A DNA stretch of 64,000 nucleotides, from the NCBI GenBank assembly GCA_002840835.1, contig PHCQ01000008.1, positions 61,444 through 125,443 of the forward strand, in the 5' to 3' direction. Position 1 is the first letter of the stretch, and each line of letters starts with the position of its first letter. A program made the position numbers and the translations under genes. This document shows positions 1-15,206 of this stretch, in pieces. This DNA is from Betaproteobacteria bacterium HGW-Betaproteobacteria-16. GTDB lineage: Bacteria > Pseudomonadota > Gammaproteobacteria > Burkholderiales > Burkholderiaceae_C. The notes beneath the pieces were generated by a model that had not been told where the DNA came from, made no database searches, and saw only the letters and a list, made by a program, of their open reading frames with translations.

Positions 1-69
1 GCGTCTGATGCTCGGCCATCTGTGCCGGTGTGCTGAAGTCGCCGCTGTTTTTTCTGTCCAAGAATCACC

Positions 70-1122
70 ATGTCCCACCCTACGCCCCTGAAGTTCCTCA
101 TGCCTGGCTGGTTCGCGTTGGTCATGGGTTTGTGTGGGCTGGCGCTGGCCTGGCACCGTGCCCAGTTCGTGCTGGGTGACATGGCTGCGGGGGTGGCGTT
201 GATGGTGGGCGGCTTGGCTGCTGTGGTCTTTGTTGTTCTGGTAGGGGCTTCGGCGCTGCGCGCCTCGCGCCATGCGGATGCCCTGGCTGAAGATCTGCGC
301 CACCCTGTGCGGCACGCCTTTGTGGCGGCGGTTCCGGTGTCGTTGCTGTTGCTGGCCACGGTGGGTGTGGCGCTCGACGGTGCCAGTGGTCCGCTGGCGC
401 TGTTGTGGCGTGTGCTCTGGTGGGTGGGCAGCCTCTCGCAGGTGTGGGCCACCTGGTGGGTGCTGAGTCGCTGGATCGCCCCTGCCGCCAACGCCGCGCC
501 CGGTCAGGCGCCGGGGCAGACCGGGCTGTGGCCCGGGGTCACCCCGGTGTTGCTGATCCCGGTGGTGGGCAATGTGGTAGCGCCGTTGGCGGGCCTGCCC
601 TTGGGCATTGAAGGTTGGTCTGCCGCGCAGATGGGTGTCGGCGCCTTTTTCTGGCCGGTTGTGGTGACCCTGATGCTGGTGCGGCGCCTGTCGCACAGTC
701 CCTTGCCCGAGCGCCTGGTGCCTGCCTGGTTCATCACCGTGGCACCACCGGCGGTGATCGGTCTCGTGTTGCTGCAGATGGGGGCAGCTTTGCCGCTGGT
801 GCAGGCGATGTGGGGGCTGGCGCTGTTCTTCCTGGCCTGGGTGCTGCCGCTGATTCCGCGCATCATGGCGCAGCCGTTTGGCGTGGCGTTCTGGGCGTTG
901 TCGTTTCCACTGGCTGCGTTCACCACGCTCACGCTGCGCCTGGCCGAACACCAGCCTGAAAGCGCATGGCATGGCGGGCTGCAGGCCTTCGGCCTGGTGT
1001 TGCTGGCGGTCACTTCCATGGCGGTGCTCTGGCTGTGTCAGGCCACCGTGCGCGGGCTGCGCAGAGGCTCGCTGCTGGTGCCCGAGCCGGTGGCGCAGAG
1101 CGCACCGCCTCCTTCTGCCTGA
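70..1122 (+). CDS. SLAC1/TehA (TDT) family transporter
   Basis: A 350-residue integral membrane protein with about ten hydrophobic segments spread over the whole length, starting MSHPTPLKFLMPGWFALVMG. The PGWFALVMG opening followed by evenly spaced helices, and the length, match the TDT family (TehA, Mae1, SLAC1), which conducts anions or C4-dicarboxylates across the inner membrane. The symbol tehA is not assigned because the tellurite role is rarely physiological. The ATG follows a poor ribosome site. The next gene, on the opposite strand, is a TerB-like protein, another family named from tellurite loci, but no other ter genes are nearby. Substrate unknown. Confidence 0.8.
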   Translation: MSHPTPLKFLMPGWFALVMGLCGLALAWHRAQFVLGDMAAGVALMVGGLAAVVFVVLVGASALRASRHADALAEDLRHPVRHAFVAAVPVSLLLLATVGVALDGASGPLALLWRVLWWVGSLSQVWATWWVLSRWIAPAANAAPGQAPGQTGLWPGVTPVLLIPVVGNVVAPLAGLPLGIEGWSAAQMGVGAFFWPVVVTLMLVRRLSHSPLPERLVPAWFITVAPPAVIGLVLLQMGAALPLVQAMWGLALFFLAWVLPLIPRIMAQPFGVAFWALSFPLAAFTTLTLRLAEHQPESAWHGGLQAFGLVLLAVTSMAVLWLCQATVRGLRRGSLLVPEPVAQSAPPPSA

Positions 1123-1153
1123 AGTTGCGGCCCCAACCACTCGGTCGCGGCGG

Positions 1154-1555
1154 TCAGTCGCGGCTTTCCGGCACCTGGCGCCAGCTGAAGGCCAGGGTGT
1201 CGAGCATGTCGACCTCGCCGTCAGCCAGATGTCCGTCGGCCCGGGCAATGGCTTCGCAGAGGTGCCACACCCGTTCCTGCAGGTCGGGGTCTTGAACTTC
1301 GGCAATCAATCGCTGGCGGGTGGTGTCGGCCAGGTGGGTGGAGCTGGTCCACTCACCGCCGGCGTCTGCCAGCAGGTCGGTGCAGAAGTCGTTGATCACG
1401 GTCTGCATCGCCGAGGGGGAGAGGCCGAGCTGGGTCGGCGCATTGTGCCGGTCCAGCGCCTTGATTTCGGCCATGGAATATCGGCCATCGGCCACCAGCA
1501 CCATGGCCAGCAGGCGCGCGGCGGCTTCGGGGCTGTTGAGGGAGTAGGGACGCAT
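1154..1555 (-). CDS. TerB-like protein
   Basis: A 133-residue helical, acidic, soluble protein. It contains two copies of the metal-loop-like signature typical of TerB/DjlA folds: an N-terminal AAARLLAMVLVADGRYSMAE (residues about 10-30) and a C-terminal CEAIARADGHLADGE. These D/E-rich 'xADGxxxxxE' turns are what identify the family. The ATG at 1555 is preceded by AAGGAAA and is preferred to a TTG one codon upstream. It converges on the SLAC1-type gene. Function is unknown beyond the family's link to envelope or oxidative stress; there is no DnaJ domain, so it is not DjlA itself. Confidence 0.75.
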   Translation of the reverse strand: MRPYSLNSPEAAARLLAMVLVADGRYSMAEIKALDRHNAPTQLGLSPSAMQTVINDFCTDLLADAGGEWTSSTHLADTTRQRLIAEVQDPDLQERVWHLCEAIARADGHLADGEVDMLDTLAFSWRQVPESRD

Positions 1556-1682
1556 CAAAGATTTCCTTGGCTGAGAGGTTGAGACACGCCCAACCTCGGG
1601 ATCAGGCCGGTTGGAGCCAGTGGGCGCTCAAGGGTTCACGCCATCTGGACGACGGTCGCACAGCCACCAAGGGCCTGCCGTG

Positions 1683-2012
1683 CTAACGAGATGGCACCGG
1701 CGTGCTGCCGGGTGGGCAGGTGAACTGGCAGCCGGGCGGCTTGCGGCCGACCCAGTCGCCGTTGGAACACTGGATCACATCCATGGTGCAGGCCATGCCC
1801 TCGACCCCGGGTGGCAAGGCAGGCGAGGGCGCTGGCGCCGGAGCGGGCGATTCCGCTGGCGCTGTGCCCGCAACCTGGGGAGCGCAGGCGCCGAGCAGGT
1901 TGGCGAAAGCGATCAGGGCGGCAGACCCGGCAAGCCTGAGGGCCCGGGATGGTCTGTGCCGTCGCCCGACGGGGCAGGCTGGGGAAATCATGGGGGCGTG
2001 AAAACCGTTCAT
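1683..2012 (-). CDS. small cysteine-containing lipoprotein
   Basis: About 109 residues. An Arg-rich N-terminus and hydrophobic stretch (LRLAGSAALIAFANLLGAC) end in the lipobox LGAC, so the protein should be lipidated and exported. A Pro/Ala linker follows, then a short domain with four cysteines (MACTMDVIQCSNGDWVG ... PPGCQFTCPPG), consistent with two disulfides. Two Met codons are possible, 2012 and 1991; neither has a good ribosome site and the longer form is given. No family recognised. Similar short lipoproteins with this C-rich tail recur in Comamonadaceae, but that is recollection and not visible here. Confidence 0.6.
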   Translation of the reverse strand: MNGFHAPMISPACPVGRRHRPSRALRLAGSAALIAFANLLGACAPQVAGTAPAESPAPAPAPSPALPPGVEGMACTMDVIQCSNGDWVGRKPPGCQFTCPPGSTPVPSR

Positions 2013-2147
2013 GGCCCCGATTGTGCGCACAAATTGGCGCCAGAACCCGGCGCATTGTGTCGCAAGATGTGCCCTCGAACATGCGCCTGGATCAGGCGCA
2101 CCAACTTCTCCTTTTTCCGCCTCCTTGATCGGGGCTTGTCTGGTCCG

Positions 2148-3089
2148 ATGACGTTGATGCCGATGCACGAATACACCCCCGCAGGGGCGATGCCATGGAC
2201 TGTGGCCAGCCCGTTTCGCATGCGTCCCGGGCTTGCCCGTCTGACGGCAGAGGCCGCTTCGCCGGCGGTGCCCCTGCCCTTGTTTCTGCGCGATGCGCTG
2301 GCGCCCACCTATGCCACGCAAAAGGCCAGGGTGCTGGCCACCAGGCGGTCGCAGGCCATGCTGGGTGAGCCCGATGCTGCCGTGTTGCAGGCCGTGGCCG
2401 AAGCCTACGCCGCACAGACCGGCGTGTCACTGGCGCCCGAACCCGACGCGCTGGCACTGGGCATGCAGGAGGACTTCGTGGTGCTGCACGACGAGCCAGG
2501 TGAGCCAGCGAGCGTCCAGACGCCCACCACCTTGCGCACCCGCTTCCTGTCGGTGTGCTTCCCCTCCAACTGGGACCCCGCCCACAAGCTGGGCCTGGAC
2601 TTCGCCGCCATCCACGCCCCGGTGGCCGACAACGCACTGCTGCAGGCCGGGGCACGCGGCATCGTCGACATGGCGTTTCGCCAGGCGCCCATGCTGCGGC
2701 ACGTGTGGCTGCTCACCCCCAGCGCGGAGCTGCCGCAGCACCCCGACACGCGGCGTCTGCGCTGGGACGATGCGCTGGCCCAGGCGGATGCACCCGACGC
2801 TTCTGGCCGGCTGATCGACCAGCTCTGCTTTCGCGTCGAACGCCAGACCACGCTGCCGCTGCCTGCGTTGCGTCGGGGCGTGTTTTTCATCCGGGTGATG
2901 GTGTGTCCGCTGACTGAGGTGCTGGCCGTGGCACCTGGCCGCGCCGCCGAACTGCACGCGGCGCTGGTCTCCATGAGCGACGCGGTGCTGGCCTACCGCG
3001 GCATGGTGGGGGTGCGTGAACGCTTGCTGGATGAACTGGCCAGCCAGACGATCCATCTGGGGCGCAATCAGAAAGCGCGTGACACGTAA
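2148..3089 (+). CDS. heme-dependent oxidative N-demethylase-like protein (DUF3445)
   Basis: About 313 residues. The sequence from PFRMRPGLARLT onward, the segment RFLSVCFPSNWDPAHKLGLDFAAIHAPV in mid-protein and a C-terminal FFIRVMVCPLTEVLA resemble the DUF3445 / HDOD alpha-subunit family, which binds heme and N-demethylates dimethylamine-type substrates in characterised members. The multi-subunit partners known for dimethylamine monooxygenase (flavin and iron-sulfur subunits) are absent nearby, so the substrate and electron donor are open. The frame is open further upstream, but that stretch overlaps the lipoprotein gene on the other strand; the start is placed at the first of three close Met codons (2148, 2157, 2163), with 2190 also possible after AGGGG. 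The 3' end overlaps the convergent mipA-like gene by 22 bases. Confidence 0.7.
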   Translation: MTLMPMHEYTPAGAMPWTVASPFRMRPGLARLTAEAASPAVPLPLFLRDALAPTYATQKARVLATRRSQAMLGEPDAAVLQAVAEAYAAQTGVSLAPEPDALALGMQEDFVVLHDEPGEPASVQTPTTLRTRFLSVCFPSNWDPAHKLGLDFAAIHAPVADNALLQAGARGIVDMAFRQAPMLRHVWLLTPSAELPQHPDTRRLRWDDALAQADAPDASGRLIDQLCFRVERQTTLPLPALRRGVFFIRVMVCPLTEVLAVAPGRAAELHAALVSMSDAVLAYRGMVGVRERLLDELASQTIHLGRNQKARDT

Positions 3090-3913
3090 AACACGCCGCT
3101 CACCGGGCTTCGCTCCCGCGTGAGCGGGCTGCTGCGTGCGTCGCCGCGGAGGCTGCCCACGCTCACGGCAGCGGCCAGCGCCGTGCGTGGCGCGACGCGG
3201 TAGCGCCACGAAGCGCTCAGCCGCACATCGCGAACGCTGGCCTCTGCCGCGTAGGGGGCGTATCCGCTGGCGATGGCCTGTGCCGGTGTGACGCCGAAAT
3301 AGCTTTGCTGGTAGTTGGAATCGGCCCAGGTGACAGAGACACCCAAACCCAGGCTGCTGGCATCCGTGATGCGCCAGCTGCGGTTCGCACCCAGGTCGAG
3401 CACCCACCCGTTGCGGTCAACGCCGGAACCAAACCGCAGCGAAGACGTGAGCGAAACACCGGGCGCCGGCACCAGGTTGAAGAACGCGCCCAGCTCTGGG
3501 CGCACGTCCACATCGCCCATGCCGCGCAGTGCGGCGGAGCGGCGTTCTTTGCGTCCCAGATCCACCGTGATCCGTCCGCCGTACTGCATCACCGGGTTGC
3601 GGGACAGGTTGACGCCGATGCCGTTGGTGGTGCCGGCAAACCAGCCGTTGGCCCACTGGTAATCCACGCCAGGGTAGAGCCGTACCTGGTTGTCGTCTGA
3701 ACCCCGGTACACCGGTCCGGCAACCACGGCCGCGCCCACCGTGCCGCCGCTCTGACCCGGCGCTGCGCCGGTGAGGCGCACGGCCTCGAATGCCTGTGAG
3801 TGGGCGTTGCCGTGGGCAAAAACACCCAGCGCGAGCACGGTGAGCGCGGTGCCTGTGAGCGAGGCGGGCAGGGTCTGGCGAAGGGCGGGCGCGTGAGGTT
3901 GCAGGGGGGTCAT
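3068..3913 (-). CDS. MipA/OmpV family outer membrane protein
   Basis: 281 residues. A signal peptide (residues about 15-40, ending AHSQA) is followed by a beta-barrel-type sequence of alternating residues. The early segment VVAGPVYRGSDDNQVRLYPGVDYQWANGWFAG and the terminal FYVSRAF, ending in Phe, are typical of MipA/OmpV proteins, which sit in the outer membrane; some scaffold murein synthesis and others act as porins. Intact relative to family length (about 250-280). A possible -10 hexamer (CATAAT on the minus strand, 3973-3978) lies upstream; the -35 is poor. Role here unknown. Confidence 0.85.
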   Translation of the reverse strand: MTPLQPHAPALRQTLPASLTGTALTVLALGVFAHGNAHSQAFEAVRLTGAAPGQSGGTVGAAVVAGPVYRGSDDNQVRLYPGVDYQWANGWFAGTTNGIGVNLSRNPVMQYGGRITVDLGRKERRSAALRGMGDVDVRPELGAFFNLVPAPGVSLTSSLRFGSGVDRNGWVLDLGANRSWRITDASSLGLGVSVTWADSNYQQSYFGVTPAQAIASGYAPYAAEASVRDVRLSASWRYRVAPRTALAAAVSVGSLRGDARSSPLTRERSPVSGVFYVSRAF

Positions 3914-4045
3914 GGTGCCATGTCGGTCCAGCGGAAGATGAGCCGGATCAAAAGTTGTACTAAACAGTCTGCATTATGACTATTTGGTAGAAACTTGTCC
4001 GATCACCCTGGAGAAACAGGCGCCGCCTGGCGACGCAAGGCGCGT

Positions 4046-5310
4046 TTAGGCCAGCGGCAGCGTCACCGAAAAACACGAGCCCCGGTCCACGTCGGCATGC
4101 ACCTCGATGCTGCCGCCGTGCAGCTCGGCGATCTGCCGGCTGATGGAAAGCCCCAGTCCGGTGCCTTCGAAGTCCTTGCGCAGGTGCAGGCGCTGGAACG
4201 GCTGGAACAGTTTTGAGAGGTGTTCGGTCGCGATGCCGATGCCGTTGTCGCTGACGGTGACGCGCGCCATGTGGGCATCCTTCTTCACCGATACCCGCAC
4301 TTCAGGGGCCCGCCCCGCCGGAACGAATTTCAGGGCATTGGCCAGCAGGTTCTGGAACAGCAGTGAGAGCAGGCTGGCATGTCCCATCACCGACGGCAGG
4401 GGTTCGATATGCAGGGTGCCGCCGCTGTTCTGCAGTCGGGCGGCAAGGGCGTCGCGCAGATCATTCAGGATGGTGTCGAGCGCCACTGGCGCGTGCGGTT
4501 CGGCTTCACCGGCCTGCTGCAGGCGTGCGTAGCGCACCACGTCGTCGAGCAGGGTGCGCATGCGCAGCCCGGCCTTGAGCACCAGTTGCAGGTAGCGCTG
4601 GGCATCTTCCGGCAGGGCCTGTGTATGGTCTTCCACCACCAGGCCGGTGAACTGGACCATGGTGTTGAGGGGTTCGCGCATGTCGTGCGAGGCCATGCGC
4701 ACGAACTGCAGCAGGCCCTCATTGGCCAGGGCGAGATCGTCGGCCGTCTGCTTCAGCCGGGTGTGGCTGGCGCGAAGGTCGTTCATGGCGGCGGCCAGCC
4801 TGCGGCGGTCTTCTGCCGACATCTGGCGCAGTTCGTCGTTGGCCATCTTCAGACGCAACTGGGTGCGCACCCGCGCCTGCACGATGGCGGGGCGCAAGGG
4901 CTTGGCGATGAAGTCGGCGGCGCCTTTTTCCAGTCCGGCCTGCTCGAAGTCTTCTTCGGCGCGGCTGGTGATCATGATCACCGGCAGATCGACCAGCAGG
5001 GCATCGAGCCGCATCGCCTCCAGCACCTCAAAACCGGAGAGCCCGGGCATCTGGGCATCAAGCAGCACCAGGTCCGGGGGCGATTCCTGCATCAGGCGCA
5101 GGGCATCGGCGCCGCGCGTGGCAAAACGAAGCCGGCCCAGACCCTGCAGTGTCTTGGCCAGTGCCTGGATCATGCCGGGATCGTCGTCAACGATGAGGAT
5201 GCCGGGCAGGGGCGCGCTGTCACCCGCACCCGGCGAAGGCGTGCCTCCCGTGGGCAGGGTGGCCCCATCGGACCCGATGGACTCGGGAAAGGCGGTGTCG
5301 GATGAAGGGG

Positions 5311-5314
<4 letters not shown>
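4046..5314 (-). CDS. response regulator receiver-histidine kinase hybrid
   Basis: 422 residues, no membrane segment, so cytoplasmic. An N-terminal receiver domain (residues about 37-150; VDDD acidic pair, phospho-acceptor in LLDAQMPGLSG, Lys in IAKPLRP) is followed by a coiled-coil-like linker, a HisKA domain with the H box ASHDMREPLNTM, and a HATPase_c domain with N box NLLANALKF, G1 DNGIGI and G2 GTGLGLSI. All catalytic residues are present. Its ATG overlaps the stop of the giant hybrid kinase upstream (ATGA), so the two are translationally coupled and probably act in one phosphorelay: the kinase can be tuned by phosphorylation of its own receiver. Receiver-first architecture resembles phytochrome-associated and chemosensory kinases. 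Confidence 0.9.
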
Positions 5315-11661
<6,347 letters not shown>

Positions 11662-11925
11662 GGGTCGCTTCTCCAGGCACTGAGTGCGTCGTTGTTCCCC
11701 TCCCTCGTGACTTGTTCGCCCGCCAACTGGATGGCGCCCGGATGAGGGGGCGGCGCCAGCCGTGAGCGTGGGTTCACTGCACTCTAGCAGTCGACATCAC
11801 CCGTCAAACGTGAAATAAGGCGCCAAACGCGAGGGCAATTGCGGGTCTGGTGCCGTCTGGGGGCGGCAGCCCACCGCTCAGGGCGCATGGCCCTGAACAC
11901 GAGATGGAAAGAGGTGCCCGGCCGA
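11662..11925. other. non-coding gap between receiver gene and giant kinase
   Basis: 264 bases without a supportable gene. Reading on the minus strand this is the leader of the giant kinase after the single-domain receiver gene. I see a few GC-rich hairpins but no convincing promoter hexamers, terminator T-run or known RNA. The length suggests the kinase may have its own promoter here. Confidence 0.4.
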
Positions 11926-12315
11926 TCAGTCGGGGATGAGCGCTGCCAGTTGCGCCGCTTCCGACCGCTCCAGTGGTTTGGTCAGGAAGCCTCGCACGCT
12001 GGGAAAGCGGGCAGCGCGTTCCCGGTCGTGCGCATCGCGCGACGATGAGAGCAGGGCCACCACGGTCTGCCCCCGTTGTTCGGGAGCGAGGGCTTCAAAG
12101 GCCTCGAGAAAATCGAAGCCATTCATCACCGGCATGTTGATGTCCAGCAGGATCAGGTCCACCCCGTGGTCCGGCGTGCTGCTCAGGTAGCTCAGCGCGT
12201 CTTGTGCCTTCTGGTGCATGTGGGTGTCGTACTCGACCCCACAGCGTTTGAGCGCGATCTGGGTGAACATCAGATCGTCTTCGTTGTCATCGATCATCAG
12301 GATTCGCAGCGGCAT
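11926..12315 (-). CDS. single-domain response regulator
   Basis: 129 residues forming one receiver domain and nothing else: MIDDNEDD acidic cluster at residues about 7-14, phospho-acceptor Asp in LILLDINMPVMNG, Ser/Thr in ALLSSSRD and Lys in FLTKPLE. The DDNEDD type and the long loop before the acceptor resemble Rcp1-like regulators that pair with complex hybrid kinases. ATG preceded by AGGTG. It lies directly upstream of the giant hybrid kinase on the same strand, so it is a likely phosphorelay partner; output must be by protein contact, as there is no effector domain. Confidence 0.9.
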   Translation of the reverse strand: MPLRILMIDDNEDDLMFTQIALKRCGVEYDTHMHQKAQDALSYLSSTPDHGVDLILLDINMPVMNGFDFLEAFEALAPEQRGQTVVALLSSSRDAHDRERAARFPSVRGFLTKPLERSEAAQLAALIPD

Positions 12316-12459
12316 TCGGTATCACCTGCAGGCAGAAAAGGAGGTTCGCGTGGGATCGATTCGTAGGCGCCCAGTCGGGTCAGGCAGAGCCCCTGCGCGC
12401 CTCGTCAAGGCAACGACTCTATCGGGTTTCAGGGCCACGGGCGAGCACGAAAACCCTAC

Positions 12460-13983
12460 TCAGTCATGCACCATCGGTACCCGCACCTCGGCCCGCAAGC
12501 CCCCCCAGGGGGAAGTGGTCAGGCGAAGCGAGCCGCCATAAAAGTCGAGCAACTCGACCACGATGGACAGCCCCAGGCCCGATCCGGGTCGGCTCTCATC
12601 CAGCCGCGTGCCGCGTTGCAATGCCGCCTCACGCGCATCGGGCGCAATCCCGGGGCCGTCGTCATCGACCTGGAGCACAGCTTCGGCGCCGTCTTTTTCC
12701 CAGGCCAGGTCCACGCGCCCATGGGCCCAGCGGCAGGCGTTGTCCAGCAGGTTGCCCACCACCTCCTGCAGATCGTGTGCATCCATCCGAACCACCAGGG
12801 GTGGGTTGTCGCGCTGTGTGAGCACCAGTCCCTTGTGCAGGGTGCGCAGGGTGCGAACCAGCGGCGGCATGAGCGCGTCCAGCGCCGCGCGGCTGCGCCC
12901 GCCGTGGGCACTGGCCCCCGCCCTGGCCCGCATCAGGTGAAGATCGATCTGGCGCTGCATCTGTGCCACGCCTGCCTGCAACACCTCCCCGTGCCTGGTA
13001 TCGGCCTGTTGCGACAGGTTGTTCAGCACCGACAAGGGCGTCTTGAGCGCGTGGGCCAGGTTGCCGGCCTGTGCCTGGGCGCGCGTCACCAGCGCCTGGT
13101 TGTCGGCCAGCAGGCGGTTCAGGTCGTCCACCAGGGGCTGTACCTCCGCAGGAAAGTGGCCTTCCAGGCGCTGACGCTGGCCCGCACGCAGCTCACCCAG
13201 GGCGGACCTCAGCTGGGCGAGTGGCGTAAGACCGAGCCTCACCTGCAGCGTGACCGCCAGGATCAGCACGGCAGCCAGCAGCAGCAAGGACAGCGCCAGG
13301 CTGCGTGCAAACGAGCTGCTGGCCTGGGCCAGGTGGCTGGCATCGGCGCCGGCAGCGAACACCACGTCGCCATCGAGACCGGGCAGTTGCACGCGGCGCA
13401 TCCAGATCGCCAGAGGTTCGCCGCCCGGGCCGGTGTGGGTCATGCGCGCCAGCTGGCCCACCCGGAGTTCGTCGGCTGCAGGGGGCTCGAAGCCGGGCTC
13501 CTGGTCCCACCAGGAACGCGACTTCATCACCCCGCCGTCGGGCAGGAAGATGAGCCAGTACAGCCCGCTGGCAGGTTGGCGGAACAGCGGGTCGGCCGGT
13601 TCGCGGCGCAGGCGGATCGCCGAGGCAGGTTCGGAGGGCGCTGCTGCGGCGGCCTGATCCGGCGCGAGTGAAGCAGGTGCCGCGGGCGCTGTGCCTGCGG
13701 CCGCCGTCGGGGGCTCCACCGTGGCGCTGGCCGCACCGATCAGGTCGTCGAGGTGGCGCTGCATGCGCTGCGCCAGGTCGACCTCCACATAGCTGCGAAA
13801 CAGACCATTGATGCCCAGGGCGGCCACGGTCAGACCGATCACGATGAGCCCGCTGGCTGCCCACCAGAGGCGGCCCTGCAATGAGATGCGCGACAAACTG
13901 GTGCGAACGTGTTGCAGGGGGCTGGACGCGCTGGCGGCATCAGGCGGGGTGTCGGGCTCGGGGGGAACGATGCGCAGGGGCAT
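12460..13983 (-). CDS. sensor histidine kinase, PhoQ-like
   Basis: 507 residues. TM1 about 42-64, a periplasmic sensor of about 170 residues with an Ala/Pro-rich insert, TM2 about 240-262, a HAMP-like linker, HisKA with H box NLAHALKTPLSVL, and HATPase_c with N box NLLDNACRWA, G1 DDDGPGIA and G2 GSGLGLSI. The H box LAHALKTPL and short N box are those of PhoQ/QseC-type kinases. The gene starts 21 bases after the response regulator gene, in one operon. The Ala/Pro insert in the sensor (EPPTAAAGTAPAAPASLAP) is low-complexity and probably a flexible loop. Signal unknown; PhoQ-like kinases often sense divalent cations or envelope stress. Confidence 0.88.
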   Translation of the reverse strand: MPLRIVPPEPDTPPDAASASSPLQHVRTSLSRISLQGRLWWAASGLIVIGLTVAALGINGLFRSYVEVDLAQRMQRHLDDLIGAASATVEPPTAAAGTAPAAPASLAPDQAAAAAPSEPASAIRLRREPADPLFRQPASGLYWLIFLPDGGVMKSRSWWDQEPGFEPPAADELRVGQLARMTHTGPGGEPLAIWMRRVQLPGLDGDVVFAAGADASHLAQASSSFARSLALSLLLLAAVLILAVTLQVRLGLTPLAQLRSALGELRAGQRQRLEGHFPAEVQPLVDDLNRLLADNQALVTRAQAQAGNLAHALKTPLSVLNNLSQQADTRHGEVLQAGVAQMQRQIDLHLMRARAGASAHGGRSRAALDALMPPLVRTLRTLHKGLVLTQRDNPPLVVRMDAHDLQEVVGNLLDNACRWAHGRVDLAWEKDGAEAVLQVDDDGPGIAPDAREAALQRGTRLDESRPGSGLGLSIVVELLDFYGGSLRLTTSPWGGLRAEVRVPMVHD

Positions 13984-14004
13984 GGGCTAGAACCTTGACA
14001 GGCC

Positions 14005-14664
14005 CTAGGGCGCAGAAACGCGAAACCCGAGGCCGCGCACGGTGGTGATGAAGCCTTCCGGCAGCTTGCGGCGCAGACGCCCGATGAACACGTCAATGGT
14101 GTTGCTGTCGCGTTCGGCGTCCTGTTCGTAGAGGCGCTCTGAGAGCTCGGTGCGCGAAAGCACGGAGCCGGCGTGGTGCATCAGCACGCTGAGCAGGCGG
14201 TATTCGTGCGAGGTGAGGTCCAGCGGCTGGCCCATCACGCTAACGGTGCAGCTGCGGGTGTCGAGCTGCACCGCGCCCACCGTGATCACCGGGTGGGCCT
14301 GCCCGGCCGAACGCCGCAGCAGCGCTCGCACCCGCGCCAGCAATTCTTCCATCTGGAACGGCTTGGCCAGGTAGTCGTCGGCGCCGGCGTCGATGCCGTG
14401 CACCTTGTCCTGCCAGGAGCCGCGCGCGGTGAGGATGAGCACCGGCATGTGCAGGCCCTGCTCACGCCAGTTGCGCAGCACGCTCAGGCCATCGCGCCCC
14501 GGCAGGCCCAGATCGAGCACCACCGCGTCAGGCGCAGCTTCGCGGCCCAGGTGTTCGGCGTCCACACCCTTGTCGGCCAGGTCCACAGCGTAGCCGGCGC
14601 CTTGCAAGGCATCGCCCAGCTGGATCAGCAGGCGGGGGTCGTCTTCGGCCACGAGAATGCGCAT
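14005..14664 (-). CDS. OmpR/PhoP-family response regulator
   Basis: 219 residues from the Met that opens MRILVAEDDPRLL; a longer frame begins at 14712 but would overlap the PepSY gene and add a non-conserved extension. Receiver domain residues 1-115 (EDD, acceptor Asp in VVLDLGLPGRDG, Lys in YLAKPFQ), then a winged-helix DNA-binding domain (LTSHEYRLLSVLMHHAGSVL; NTIDVFIGRLRRKLP; VRGLGFRV). All canonical. Partner of the adjacent kinase. The nearest likely targets are the two divergent PepSY genes, whose shared promoter region carries an 11-base-spaced direct repeat of the kind bound by this class. Confidence 0.9.
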   Translation of the reverse strand: MRILVAEDDPRLLIQLGDALQGAGYAVDLADKGVDAEHLGREAAPDAVVLDLGLPGRDGLSVLRNWREQGLHMPVLILTARGSWQDKVHGIDAGADDYLAKPFQMEELLARVRALLRRSAGQAHPVITVGAVQLDTRSCTVSVMGQPLDLTSHEYRLLSVLMHHAGSVLSRTELSERLYEQDAERDSNTIDVFIGRLRRKLPEGFITTVRGLGFRVSAP

Positions 14665-14692
14665 GTGCGAGCGGGGTGGGGTTTTGATGGGC

Positions 14693-15124
14693 TCAAGGAT
14701 AGGGTCGGCCATCGCGACCGAACACGGTTTCCAGGCGATGCCCCTCCACCTCCAACAGCGTGCCTGTGGCGGCGTCGTAGGTCAACTCCACCACGCGGCC
14801 GTCTTCCAGCAGCAGCTCCAGGTCGTAGCGCGCGCCCTGGCGTTTGCGTTCCAGCTCGACCTCGATCACGCGACCGCCAAAGTGTTTTCTGGCATGGTCC
14901 GTGATGTGGGTGAGCGGCAGGATTTCACCGTTGCGCACCGCCTCCGCCAGACCGTGGTGGTGATCGCGCGGCTGCGCCGTGACCGGCAACAGCAGGCACA
15001 GCAGCGCCGTGACCAGCGCAACGGCGGCGCGGCCCGGACCGGAAGGTCGAGTCTGATGGGGCTTTGGAGTAAGCGTGACAGCCAGCATGCGCGCAGCATC
15101 GCACAGCGGGCGTGAACGCTTCAT
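14693..15124 (-). CDS. PepSY domain protein, secreted
   Basis: About 143 residues if started at MKRSRP; starts at 15139 or 15088 are also possible and none has a strong ribosome site. A hydrophobic signal (AAVALVTALLCLLLPVTAQP) precedes a PepSY domain: HARKHFGGRVIEVELERKRQGARYDLELLL ... TYDAATGTLLEVEGH. PepSY domains sit in the periplasm or membrane and are found with PhoPQ- and QseBC-like systems, where they may modulate the sensor or proteases. It precedes the response regulator gene by about 28 bases, so the three genes PepSY-RR-HK probably form an operon. Confidence 0.8.
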   Translation of the reverse strand: MKRSRPLCDAARMLAVTLTPKPHQTRPSGPGRAAVALVTALLCLLLPVTAQPRDHHHGLAEAVRNGEILPLTHITDHARKHFGGRVIEVELERKRQGARYDLELLLEDGRVVELTYDAATGTLLEVEGHRLETVFGRDGRPYP

Positions 15125-15133
15125 GAATGCGGT

Positions 15134-15149
15134 GTTCACGATGCGTTCA
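15134..15149. promoter_or_regulatory. direct repeat GTTCA-N6-GTTCA between divergent PepSY genes
   Basis: Two GTTCA copies with an 11-base period sit in the region between the divergent PepSY genes, with a further TTCA at 15120-15123 and an inverted GTGAAC at 15112-15117. One-turn tandem half-sites are the usual binding mode of OmpR/PhoB-family regulators, so this is a candidate operator for the response regulator encoded at 14005-14664. Inference from spacing only. Confidence 0.4.
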
Positions 15150-15206
15150 GGATGGGGTGGGCAAACTTCGATTCCAGGTCATTCACACCGCACAAAGGAG
15201 TTCACC

